The notes under the pieces were generated by a model. The model made no database searches, was not told the DNA's origin, and saw nothing but the letters and a program-made list of their open reading frames with translations. The position numbers and the translations under genes were made by a program. From Nostoc sp. HK-01 (GTDB lineage Bacteria > Cyanobacteriota > Cyanobacteriia > Cyanobacteriales > Nostocaceae), in NCBI GenBank assembly GCA_003990705.1, contig AP018318.1, positions 1,925,501 through 1,989,500 on the forward strand: a stretch of 64,000 nt of DNA, given 5' to 3'. How positions within the stretch are numbered: position 1 is the stretch's first letter; the number at the start of each line of letters is the position of its first letter. Below, in pieces: positions 37,032-44,580 of this stretch.

Positions 37032-37268
37032 TTTTTATTCCAACTGCGATCGCATCATCACGCAATTCATTTTTACACATTCAACCACCTCGGCACTTAT
37101 AGTCAAGTGCTGAGTATAAACTCAGTTGCTGGAAAGATTTAAGCAATTAACACTGTCATAATCTATGTCATTACAGCCGCAGTTATCTTCAAAATATGGT
37201 TAACAAAAATTAAAGATGTAGAAAATACTTTCCACATCTTTAAAATATCTTTTAAGAAAAGTAAATCC

Positions 37269-37643
37269 TTACAAGGTTTCTAAAAAGCTCAAAAGGTCAG
37301 CCATTTCTTGGGTACTAGGCTGAAATTTGGGCATAGGTGGCGTTTCACCGCTAATAACTTGGTGAATCAACTTATAACGAGATTTACGTTTAGAAACAGC
37401 TTGTAAACTAGGGCCGACTCGCCCATCTGCTTGCCAACCATGACAACCAGCACAATTAATTTGAAAAATAGCGTTTCCTTGCTCTGGGTTTCCCGTTAAG
37501 GAAAGAACTGTTTTAACGTAAGGATCTGAAGCTTGTACCATTTGAACACCAAAGATGCCCAAAGGAATTACTAGCAGTATCGCTAGAGCCAGCAAGGCGA
37601 TCCGCTGAATTAGAATTTCAGGTTTGGTAATCTGGTTATCCAA
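37269..37643 (-). CDS. cytM: Membrane-anchored c-type cytochrome, probably cytochrome M
   Basis: The protein has 124 residues. One transmembrane segment (IALLALAILLVIPLGIFGV) precedes a class I cytochrome c domain with haem-binding CAGCH (Cys64, Cys67, His68) and a probable axial Met104 in PPMPKF. Size, single N-terminal anchor and position beside petG fit CytM, a low-potential cyanobacterial cytochrome linked to repression of respiration and photosynthesis adjustment. It could instead be another anchored cytochrome c6-like protein. The start is TTG at 37643; no upstream ATG exists before a stop. petG is divergent, 207 bp away. Confidence 0.75.
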   Translation of the reverse strand: MDNQITKPEILIQRIALLALAILLVIPLGIFGVQMVQASDPYVKTVLSLTGNPEQGNAIFQINCAGCHGWQADGRVGPSLQAVSKRKSRYKLIHQVISGETPPMPKFQPSTQEMADLLSFLETL

Positions 37644-37850
37644 AAGGTTTGCCGTGAAAGTGTAAGGTTATAAAATTTTTCATTTCCTACACATAGCTTA
37701 AAAGTTCTTGATTTCCACTGCAAGCGCAGATGACCGTTTTCTTACAAGTGGTTATCGCTCAAAAACACTGTGGTAAGCGGGATTCGCCGTAATTTGGTAA
37801 AATCAAAAACGGGATATGAATCATTAATAATTGCAAACAGGAGATTTAAA

Positions 37851-37964
37851 GTGGTTGAACCCCTGCTTTCAGGTATTGTCCTTGGTCTAATTGTCGTCAC
37901 TCTCGCTGGTCTGTTTTACGCTGCATACAAGCAATACAAGCGTCCCAACGAATTGGGTGGTTGA
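37851..37964 (+). CDS. petG: Cytochrome b6f complex subunit 5
   Basis: The protein has 37 residues, [20 protein letters not shown] and then [16 protein letters not shown]: the single-helix PetG subunit, needed for assembly and stability of the cytochrome b6f complex in the thylakoid membrane. The start is GTG at 37851 with AGGAG upstream; a longer in-frame start at 37770 adds nothing expected. It is monocistronic, with a hairpin terminator directly after it. Confidence 0.95.
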   Translation: MVEPLLSGIVLGLIVVTLAGLFYAAYKQYKRPNELGG

Positions 37965-37975
37965 TAGATTTTCAG

Positions 37976-38000
37976 GGCGGTTTCTAACCGCCTATTTTGG
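37976..38000 (+). terminator. petG terminator
   Basis: Stem GGCGGTT / AACCGCC (37976-37992) with a short loop, followed by TATTTTGG, 12 bp past the petG stop. Confidence 0.6.
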
Positions 38001-38006
38001 TGAGTA

Positions 38007-38047
38007 ATGGGGATGTAGAATTGCAGTTTATGATTCTACATCCCCAT
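38007..38047. terminator. Hairpin spanning the rsmD stop codon
   Basis: ATGGGGATGTAGAAT (38007-38021) and ATTCTACATCCCCAT (38033-38047) are perfect 15-bp complements. The right arm is the last codons of rsmD and the loop holds its stop codon, so the hairpin probably ends rsmD transcription or protects the mRNA end. Confidence 0.6.
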
Positions 38048-38606
38048 CATTGTCTGTAGCGGAGTCAATGATTCTGTAGAAAGTCAGGGCTGTGTTACCG
38101 TAAACTTTTTGACGTGAGATTTCCCAATTGGGGATTGTTGGTGGTGTCCAGGCTTGGGGATTGTGTTCTACTGCGATTTCACCCTTAGCGTTTAACAAAT
38201 TAGAGTCAGCGATCGCTTCTAGGACAGGTTGATATAATCCACTGGTATATGGTGGATCAAAATAAATTTTGTCAAACTGTTTTCCTGCCAAAATTTTTAA
38301 CTGTTGAATGACATCACCCCGCAATAGCTGCCATTTTTGTTCACTGTTAGCTAATTGCTGCCAATTTTCTTGAATAATTGCACAGGCTCGGCTTGATTGT
38401 TCAATTCCTACTACTAAGCTGGCTCCTCTGCACAGAGCTTCTGCGCCCATTGAACCACTACCCGCGCACAAATCTAGCCAGCGACAATCTGCAATTTCGC
38501 CTTGCCAAATATTAAAAACAGCTTCCCTTACCCTAGCACTTGTAGGTCTGGTTTCTTTTCCTGGTAAGGTTTTAATCGGACGTTTGCCGTAAATTCTCAG
38601 GCTCAT
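38028..38606 (-). CDS. rsmD: 16S rRNA (guanine966-N2)-methyltransferase
   Basis: The protein has 192 residues with RIYGKRPIKTLPGKETRPT-type start (YGKRPIKTLPG), VREAVFNIW, SAM-binding LDLCAGSGSMGAEALCRGA and the N6/N2-methylase motif FDPPYTSG. RsmD methylates G966 of 16S rRNA. Downstream the gene ends within a hairpin. Upstream lies hisH on the same strand, with 83 bp of heptamer repeats between. Confidence 0.93.
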   Translation of the reverse strand: MSLRIYGKRPIKTLPGKETRPTSARVREAVFNIWQGEIADCRWLDLCAGSGSMGAEALCRGASLVVGIEQSSRACAIIQENWQQLANSEQKWQLLRGDVIQQLKILAGKQFDKIYFDPPYTSGLYQPVLEAIADSNLLNAKGEIAVEHNPQAWTPPTIPNWEISRQKVYGNTALTFYRIIDSATDNDGDVES

Positions 38607-38631
38607 GATAATTAGTCATTGGTCAATGGTC

Positions 38632-38689
38632 ATTAGTCATTAGTCTGTAACAAAACAAATGACAAATCACAAATGACAAATCACAAATC
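38632..38689. repeat. Heptamer repeats between hisH and rsmD
   Basis: Units such as GTCATTA, AAATGAC and AAATCAC repeat in tandem (GGTCATTAGTCATTAG; AAATGACAAATCACAAAT). Part of the same tandem-repeat class as 18248. Confidence 0.65.
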
Positions 38690-39325
38690 TTACGCCGCAA
38701 TTTGTTCACGAACTTGAGAAACAAAATTAGACAGGATTTGCAATCCTATATTAGATGATTTTTCCGGGTGAAATTGCACTGCCATCAGGTTTTCTTTGGC
38801 AATAGCCGCTGTGATAGTTTGAGTACCGTGGGTAACAGTTGCAGCCCGAACTTGCGGATCAGTTGGGTCAACATAATAAGAATGGACAAAATAAACCCAA
38901 GGATTTGCAGGTAAATGCTCCCACAAAATGCTTTTTGCTTGGGTTAATTCCAGTTGATTCCAACCCATGTGGGGAATTGTAATTCCTGGTTCATGCTGAA
39001 AGCGGCGGACTTTTCCTTTGATAATTCCGAGTCCCGGTTGGGTTCCTTCTGCACTTGATTCAAACAGAATTTGCAATCCTAAACAAATTCCTAAGAAAGG
39101 TTTACCAGAGGCGATCGCGTCTTTAATTGGTTGTTCTAAATTCCGTTCTCGTAAATGTTGCACTGCGGGATCAAATGCACCAACTCCTGGCAATACTACT
39201 GCATCTGCCAATGATATCTCTTTAGCAGAATCTGTAATCTTAGGAGTTGCCCCAGCTTTTTCTATTCCTTTACAGACTGAGTGCAAATTTCCCATGTCGT
39301 AATCTACGACTGCAATAACTGGCAT
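38690..39325 (-). CDS. hisH: Imidazole glycerol phosphate synthase, glutamine amidotransferase subunit
   Basis: The protein has 211 residues. It starts PVIAVVDYDMGNLHSV, has the nucleophile in KPFLGICLGLQILFE, and the catalytic pair in VQFHPEKSS. HisH releases ammonia from glutamine for HisF in histidine biosynthesis. The gene stands apart from hisF here, as is common in cyanobacteria, where his genes are scattered. Divergent from the peptidase-C15-like gene, 58 bp away. Confidence 0.95.
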   Translation of the reverse strand: MPVIAVVDYDMGNLHSVCKGIEKAGATPKITDSAKEISLADAVVLPGVGAFDPAVQHLRERNLEQPIKDAIASGKPFLGICLGLQILFESSAEGTQPGLGIIKGKVRRFQHEPGITIPHMGWNQLELTQAKSILWEHLPANPWVYFVHSYYVDPTDPQVRAATVTHGTQTITAAIAKENLMAVQFHPEKSSNIGLQILSNFVSQVREQIAA

Positions 39326-39383
39326 TGACCTGCTCCTTGTAAATTTATTATGGAGGGTTTTTCTATTCTAAATAATAATTCTA

Positions 39384-39896
39384 ATGAAGAAAAGAATTCT
39401 ATTAACTTCTTTTGACACTTGGTTAAGCGATCAAGTGTCAAATTCATCGGATGATTTATTACAAAAAGTGAGTCAAGTTGATTCCATTCCCCACGATGTA
39501 AAATTTCTCCGGCTGTTACCTGTAGATGTGATGCTGGCTAGTTCCTGGGTAATTCAAAAAATCTCTGAGTTGCAACCAGATTACATTATCTGTTGTGGCA
39601 TGGCTGCGAGTCGCCAGCGATTAAGTGTAGAGATGGGTGCTAATCAAGGAGAAATTTTTTTGGCGACCGGAGTTAATTTGGAAAAATTAGTTTCGGGAAC
39701 AGTAGCAACGGATATTAGTAGTGACTGCGGTAAATTTGTTTGTGAGGGACTTTATTATGCAGTTCTTGACTATCTCCACCAATATCAACTGACAACTCGT
39801 TGTATATTTGTTCACGTTCCGGTGTTAAATCAAGAAAATTTGGTATCTATTCTTGCCGATTTCTTATTAATTATTCACAATTTGGCACTCGCATAA
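39384..39896 (+). CDS. Pyroglutamyl-peptidase I-like protein (peptidase C15 family)
   Basis: The protein has 170 residues, somewhat shorter than Pcp (about 210). The start LLTSFDTW corresponds to the family's TGFxPF. Three catalytic positions can be seen: Glu in RLSVEMG, Cys in DCGKFVCEGLYYAV, and His in IFVHVPVL. So the triad of a C15 cysteine peptidase, which removes N-terminal pyroglutamate, seems intact, but several surrounding motifs are divergent and substrate specificity may differ. Confidence 0.75.
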   Translation: MKKRILLTSFDTWLSDQVSNSSDDLLQKVSQVDSIPHDVKFLRLLPVDVMLASSWVIQKISELQPDYIICCGMAASRQRLSVEMGANQGEIFLATGVNLEKLVSGTVATDISSDCGKFVCEGLYYAVLDYLHQYQLTTRCIFVHVPVLNQENLVSILADFLLIIHNLALA

Positions 39897-39936
39897 AATG
39901 GTGTGCGTCTTGTAGGAAAAAGAGTCACCTAAGTAT

Positions 39937-41295
39937 ATGTTATCCTTTTTACTCAGCTTACTGATTGCTCAAGCAACACCTCCCACACCACCACCAGAAG
40001 AAGTTGTCCAACAGCAACAAGTTTTGCCTTTACCAGGACAGTTAGATTCAGTGCCAACTTTTAATAGTAATAGTCCAGAATTAGTGTTGAAAGAAGGGAT
40101 TTTACTATCTACCTTTCCAGGAGATGGCAAAAAAGTACCAACGGCACATTTGAATTTTCCGTTTCGGGGACGATTTGATATTTTTGCTCACCACGTTGCG
40201 AAAGCCGACCCACCAGAAAATTTGCGATCGCTCTATCTCGGTATAATTTTGCATAACCCAACTGAGCAACCAGTCACCGTCAATATCTTGCAAGCGGCGA
40301 GTTATTTAAGCCAACCAGATGCACCATTTATTGAACTACCGCCGTTTGTCGAAGATGCTGCGGGGAAAGTATTTGCCGGGCCAGGCGATCGCGCTATGTC
40401 TGATGTTCTTAGAGGACGGCGACAAGCTATCTTCCCTGCACAAATTGTCCTTGCACCGAAGCAAAGTCAAATGTTGCTGAACCTTCCTATCCCTGTGCAA
40501 GGGTTAACACCGCCTTTAAATGGTCGGTCTACCTTAATGCGCTTGCGGACTAATGGGACAGTCTACGCCGCTAGTTTAGCGATGTTTGCCAAGGATAATG
40601 CTGATGGTAGCGAACGTGCGCCAAATTTAGCAGAGTGGGAAAATTTATTAGATAACGGTGAATTATCCACACCACGAGATAAAACACCTACACCCTTAGA
40701 AGAAACTGGTAAACCAAGAATTTACGGACGAGTCGCGGGGGTAGTTAGTGGTTCCTTTTGGCGTGCATTTATAGTAGATAGTCCTAAAGCCAGATTTTTG
40801 ACAATTCCCCAGCCGGGACAAGCTGTTTCTTATGCGCTGAGTACCTTGCATGGGGGAACTTTAGGGACTAATCAAATTCAAAGTGCGCCGATGTTAGCAC
40901 GTTATCCCGACACTGCATATCGCGCACATGGCAACTATGCAATTCAATACAACTTGAAGTTACCGTTATATAACAATACATCTACACCGCAAACCGTGGC
41001 GGTGGCGATGCAAACCCCAATTAAAGAAGATCAGTTAGTGAAACCTGGACTGCGCTTTTTTAGCACCCCAGCACGCCAAACATTCTTTCGGGGAAGTGTG
41101 CGGATACGGTACAAAGATGATAAGGGTATGGCGCAAACTAAGTTTGTGCATTTAGTCCAAAAGCGAGGTCAACCAGGAGAGCCACTGGTAGTATTAAATA
41201 TGAAAGCCAGCGATCGCAGATTAGTAGAAGTAGACTTTCTCTATCCTCCCGATGCTACGCCACCGCAAGTATTAACTGTGTCAACTCAAAGATAA
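39937..41295 (+). CDS. DUF3370 protein
   Basis: The protein has 452 residues. A short hydrophobic signal (LSFLLSLLIAQA) and a Pro-rich stretch (TPPTPPPEEVVQ) precede a long beta-rich domain (FRGRFDIFAHHVAKADPPE, YLGIILHNPTEQPVTVNIL, PDTAYRAHGNYAIQYNLKLP, FFRGSVRIRYKDD) that fits DUF3370, found mainly in cyanobacteria and of unknown function. Probably periplasmic or surface-located. It lies 40 bp after the C15-like gene and may be co-transcribed. Confidence 0.8.
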   Translation: MLSFLLSLLIAQATPPTPPPEEVVQQQQVLPLPGQLDSVPTFNSNSPELVLKEGILLSTFPGDGKKVPTAHLNFPFRGRFDIFAHHVAKADPPENLRSLYLGIILHNPTEQPVTVNILQAASYLSQPDAPFIELPPFVEDAAGKVFAGPGDRAMSDVLRGRRQAIFPAQIVLAPKQSQMLLNLPIPVQGLTPPLNGRSTLMRLRTNGTVYAASLAMFAKDNADGSERAPNLAEWENLLDNGELSTPRDKTPTPLEETGKPRIYGRVAGVVSGSFWRAFIVDSPKARFLTIPQPGQAVSYALSTLHGGTLGTNQIQSAPMLARYPDTAYRAHGNYAIQYNLKLPLYNNTSTPQTVAVAMQTPIKEDQLVKPGLRFFSTPARQTFFRGSVRIRYKDDKGMAQTKFVHLVQKRGQPGEPLVVLNMKASDRRLVEVDFLYPPDATPPQVLTVSTQR

Positions 41296-41340
41296 GTGCT
41301 GAGTGTACGTTTAAGCAACTTGAAAGTTCTTCTGATTTTT

Positions 41341-41365
41341 AGAGACGTTGCATTGCAACGTCTCT
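41341..41365. repeat. Near-perfect 25-bp palindrome
   Basis: AGAGACGTTGCA and TGCAACGTCTCT flank a single T. This GAGACGTTGC palindrome occurs in many Nostocales genomes and here also sits between two convergent gene ends, so it may end transcription in both directions. Confidence 0.7.
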
Positions 41366-41371
41366 ATGGAT

Positions 41372-41986
41372 TTAGTCAACGCGTTGAATACCAACGTGCT
41401 GAGTGAAGACATACCAATCTTTAGAGAAACCTTTAAATTCAATATCCTTCAGGTTGAATTTGAGATGATTATCCTGAATGGAAAATTTCACACTATTATT
41501 AGTGTCCGGTTTGTCAGTTGATAAAATTAATTCTGTACCTGCGGGAATTATCTGTTTAGATGGATCATTCAGCACCTTAGAATCTACAGGTTGGCGCTTA
41601 ATTATCGTTTCTGCGTTAAACACCAGCTTGAGAAAACCTGTTTGATTCCCGACAGACTGACGATCTACAGTAACTTTTACATTATCCTTGGCTTGTTGCT
41701 TAGTGGCGATCGCGCTAATACTCGTAACAGGAGTAATTTCATCTTGGATAATTTTGGCGTGTTTCCCAAAAGCAAACCAGTTACTACTAAAACCTTTAAA
41801 CTGAATATCTTCTAAAAATAATTTATAGTGGTCAGAATTATTGATTGGGAGTTCATAAGACTTAAGCACAAGCAGCGTACCAAGGGGAATACTTTGTTGC
41901 TTCGTGCTAGGTAATTGATTTGATTGCACTGGTTCTTGTTTAAGAACTGTATCTTGAATAAACAGAACGCGATTTAAGGTAGCCAT
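41372..41986 (-). CDS. Hypothetical protein made of two tandem repeats
   Basis: The protein has 204 residues and no known family. It consists of two related units of about 80 residues: FIQDTVLKQEPVQSNQL...IPLGTLLVL...DIQFKGFSSNWFAFGKHA and FNAETIIKRQPVDSKVL...IPAGTELIL...DIEFKGFSKDWYVFTQHV. Each looks like a small beta-barrel (SH3-like) module. No signal peptide. A Shine-Dalgarno AGGGTAAG precedes the ATG. Function unknown. Confidence 0.8.
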   Translation of the reverse strand: MATLNRVLFIQDTVLKQEPVQSNQLPSTKQQSIPLGTLLVLKSYELPINNSDHYKLFLEDIQFKGFSSNWFAFGKHAKIIQDEITPVTSISAIATKQQAKDNVKVTVDRQSVGNQTGFLKLVFNAETIIKRQPVDSKVLNDPSKQIIPAGTELILSTDKPDTNNSVKFSIQDNHLKFNLKDIEFKGFSKDWYVFTQHVGIQRVD

Positions 41987-42234
41987 ATTCTTACCCTGAG
42001 AACTTATACCAAGTTATACAATATAAAATTTAAGTTTTACAGATAAAACTCTCTATTTCAGGCTATTAACCCCAAGACTGCTTTAAAAAGTTGGAAATTT
42101 GCCGTTCATCAACAATTAGGCTGGCTACACTACTACAATTTAAGGTTTATGTGATAACTCATCTCTGATATTCCACTGTTAAAATTTAATCAAAAGTAAC
42201 TGAAGTTAGCAAAAAAGCCACGAGGACAGGTTAA

Positions 42235-42807
42235 ATGAATACTGTAGTTCTCAATCTAGAACCCATCGCGCATTTAAGTGATGAGCAATTTTATCAATTG
42301 TGTATTGCTAATCGTGATTTAAGCCTGGAAATGAACGCAGCAGGAGAATTAATTATTATGCCACCAGTGGGAGGAGAAAGCGGAAATCAAGAAGCTGGAC
42401 TAATCACTGATTTAGAAATCTGGAATCGTCAAGCTAAATTAGGCAAAGTTTTTAGTTCTTCAACTATCTTTATCTTGCCGAATGGTGCAAAACGTTCTCC
42501 TGATGCAGCTTGGGTAAAATTGGCAAGGTGGGAAGCTTTAACACCAGAACAACGCAAAAAATTCCCGCCACTCGTACCCGATTTTGCCATTGAATTGCGT
42601 TCTGAAACCGATAGGCTCAAATCTTTGCAAGAAAAAATGCAGGAATACATAGAAAATGGTTTGCGTTTAGGATGGCTGATTAATTATCAAGATGGCAAAG
42701 TAGAAATTTATCGACTCCAAAAACCTGTCGAGGTAATACAAATACCAACAATTCTTTCTGGAGAAGATGTACTACCAGGATTGGAGATGCACTTGGTAAA
42801 TGATTAA
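42235..42807 (+). CDS. Uma2/DUF820 family putative endonuclease
   Basis: The protein has 190 residues. It has the Uma2 layout: an N-terminal LSDEQFYQLC region, IMPPVGGESGNQEAGLITDLEIW, SPDAAWVKL, PDFAIELRSETDRLKSLQEKM and YIENGLRLGWLI. These correspond to the restriction-endonuclease-like core, with acidic and Gln/Lys residues in the usual places. The family is hugely expanded in Nostocales and its role is not established. The ATG has a good ribosome-binding site, GAGGACAGG. Confidence 0.9.
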   Translation: MNTVVLNLEPIAHLSDEQFYQLCIANRDLSLEMNAAGELIIMPPVGGESGNQEAGLITDLEIWNRQAKLGKVFSSSTIFILPNGAKRSPDAAWVKLARWEALTPEQRKKFPPLVPDFAIELRSETDRLKSLQEKMQEYIENGLRLGWLINYQDGKVEIYRLQKPVEVIQIPTILSGEDVLPGLEMHLVND

Positions 42808-42835
42808 ACTTAGACATCAAAAGACTTTTAACCCT

Positions 42836-42862
42836 GTCATCTGTCCCCTGTCCCCTGCTATA
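42836..42862. repeat. Short tandem repeat (TGTCCCC)
   Basis: CATCTGTCCCCTGTCCCCTG lies between convergent gene ends; a common Nostocales heptamer repeat. Confidence 0.6.
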
Positions 42863-42863
42863 A

Positions 42864-44198
42864 CTAACCTCTTTGAAAACCCTTTGCGGCTTGTTTTTGC
42901 CCCTTAGCTTTGGGTTTAGATTTATTAACTTCTGTCAGTGCTTCTTGAAATAAATTATGCAGATGTAAAGGTACACTGGCAATTTCTGGTAATTCTGGTT
43001 CAATAGGTTTACCAAACTCTTGCAAGAGTTTATCCAAGTCATTGCTCAGACTAAAATCAGGACTCTGCAAGAAATCTTGCATGACTTTCTCTAGTTGCGT
43101 TGGGTATTGTTTTGCTAACCGATGCCAAACATAAGCATTAATACTTTTATTTTCTAAATAGTGACGAATTAGTTTTTCTGCACCTGCAATACTTTGCCAA
43201 TCATCAGCTAATAAAATATTTGTAAATTTAGTATGTGTTGGTAAAAATATCAATCCCCAACGTGGATGAGAAATTGCTGTGACTTGTTCAGCTTTTCTTA
43301 ATTCAGCGGGTAAATCTACTTTTGGCGCAACCATTTTTTGCTTGCCATTTTTCCCATTCAGCATTTGCGAAACTGCATTAGAGTCAACGCCAACTTCTTT
43401 AGCAGCTGCGGCGATTTCCTCTTCGCCAATACCTGCTTCTGCTGCTATCTCATCCAAAGATTTGGAAGTATCCAGTCCGGCTGCTTGGAGATATTTGTTA
43501 CTGATAATTTCTTGAAATTCAACTATTTTTTTATTGAGTTGATATCCAGGTAAAGTAACTTCATCACTACCAAAAAAGTCAACAAACTGCTGATGATATT
43601 GTTCTACTGACTGCCATGCTTCTTCTAGTAAGTCGGGTGCATCGCTGTAAAGATGACTTTTATAATTATCTTTAAAATTACCAATTGCGACAGCGAGTTT
43701 TGGCTTACCGAGTTTACCCATAAAAGTGTGAGTTCCCGAAAATATCCACTCATTTTCAGTAAGGGGTGAAATACGGGTAAGTAAGATATCCCCTATTTGG
43801 AAACGAGATATTTCTTTTTGTTTTTCATAACTATTAGAAGTGACAATGTAATTTTTAGCTGTCAGCCAGTTCATCAGTTCCAAGCCATCAGGTAGAATCT
43901 GGGTGATGGTAAATAAACCCATAAAGGTACGATGCCAACTATTGAGTAAATGGCGATCGCTCTCTGATAAATCTGCATTACTGGCAATAAATAACTCTAT
44001 AGGTGAATTATCCCCAACTTTTCCCTCTGTAATAAAGCTATCAATAATTAAATCTTGTTGGTTATTATCACCATTTCCCCGACGCGACTGTGCAGCTGCA
44101 TAAACCTCTAGTGCTTGTGCGAGTTCGCCTTCAGCATCTAGGACAAAATCAACCAAGGCTTGTTTAAGTGTTTGCGCTCGTTTTACTATGACATCCAC
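42864..44198 (-). CDS. Conserved-looking hypothetical protein, 444 residues
   Basis: I do not recognise this protein. It starts at GTG 44198. The N-terminal half (about 30-220) is mixed alpha/beta with no catalytic motif. The middle (LDEIAAEAGIGEEEIAAAAKEVGVDSNAVSQML) is a pair of short helices that resembles a helix-turn-helix. The C-terminal part is helical and ends in a basic tail (KSKPKAKGQKQAAKGFQRG) that could bind nucleic acid. No signal peptide or membrane segment. A DNA/RNA-associated role is only a guess. Confidence 0.7.
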   Translation of the reverse strand: MDVIVKRAQTLKQALVDFVLDAEGELAQALEVYAAAQSRRGNGDNNQQDLIIDSFITEGKVGDNSPIELFIASNADLSESDRHLLNSWHRTFMGLFTITQILPDGLELMNWLTAKNYIVTSNSYEKQKEISRFQIGDILLTRISPLTENEWIFSGTHTFMGKLGKPKLAVAIGNFKDNYKSHLYSDAPDLLEEAWQSVEQYHQQFVDFFGSDEVTLPGYQLNKKIVEFQEIISNKYLQAAGLDTSKSLDEIAAEAGIGEEEIAAAAKEVGVDSNAVSQMLNGKNGKQKMVAPKVDLPAELRKAEQVTAISHPRWGLIFLPTHTKFTNILLADDWQSIAGAEKLIRHYLENKSINAYVWHRLAKQYPTQLEKVMQDFLQSPDFSLSNDLDKLLQEFGKPIEPELPEIASVPLHLHNLFQEALTEVNKSKPKAKGQKQAAKGFQRG

Positions 44199-44369
44199 AG
44201 GCGAATCTCTCTGCTCAACAATTGTAGCCTATAGCGTTTTGGCAGAGAATAACATCTAGCAATAGCTAGATTTCCTTCAACCAGATTCAGCCGCTTTAAT
44301 TTCGTTGCGTGCCTTTGACTCGATGTATAGCCATAATATAGTGCTGAGTAGTAACTCAATATTTTCAAG

Positions 44370-44580
44370 AGTCTCAGCCACAAACATAGTCGTCACCAAT
44401 GCTTCGACTGCTATAATCAACAGCCTCAACAGCAAATTATTGCGCTGAGTCGTAACCTTGATAAACAGGGATACCAACCAGTATTATTAATTCAATCTCA
44501 AGCCTAAAGCGTTGATAATGACTTAGCAGTAGTGGCAGAACAAATTGCTTTACGTCCCAGAGGTAAAAATTTTCAACTAG
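44370..44580 (+). pseudogene. Gene remnant between two minus-strand genes
   Basis: On the plus strand the sequence reads in one frame NQQPQQQIIALSRNLDKQGY and QPVLLIQSQA, a stop, then in the same frame VDNDLAVVAEQIALRPRGKN. The amino-acid text looks natural and continues past the stop, as in a decayed gene. It then runs into the 3' end of the kinase gene. Parent family not recognised. Confidence 0.35.

Noticed and set aside
38632-38689. Possible CRISPR-like array
   Set aside because: Units are 7 bp with no spacers; this is a heptamer repeat and no cas gene is present.
44186-44477. Two small minus-strand frames upstream of the 444-residue gene
   Set aside because: No ribosome-binding site or protein-like composition; the plus strand here reads more naturally as a remnant.
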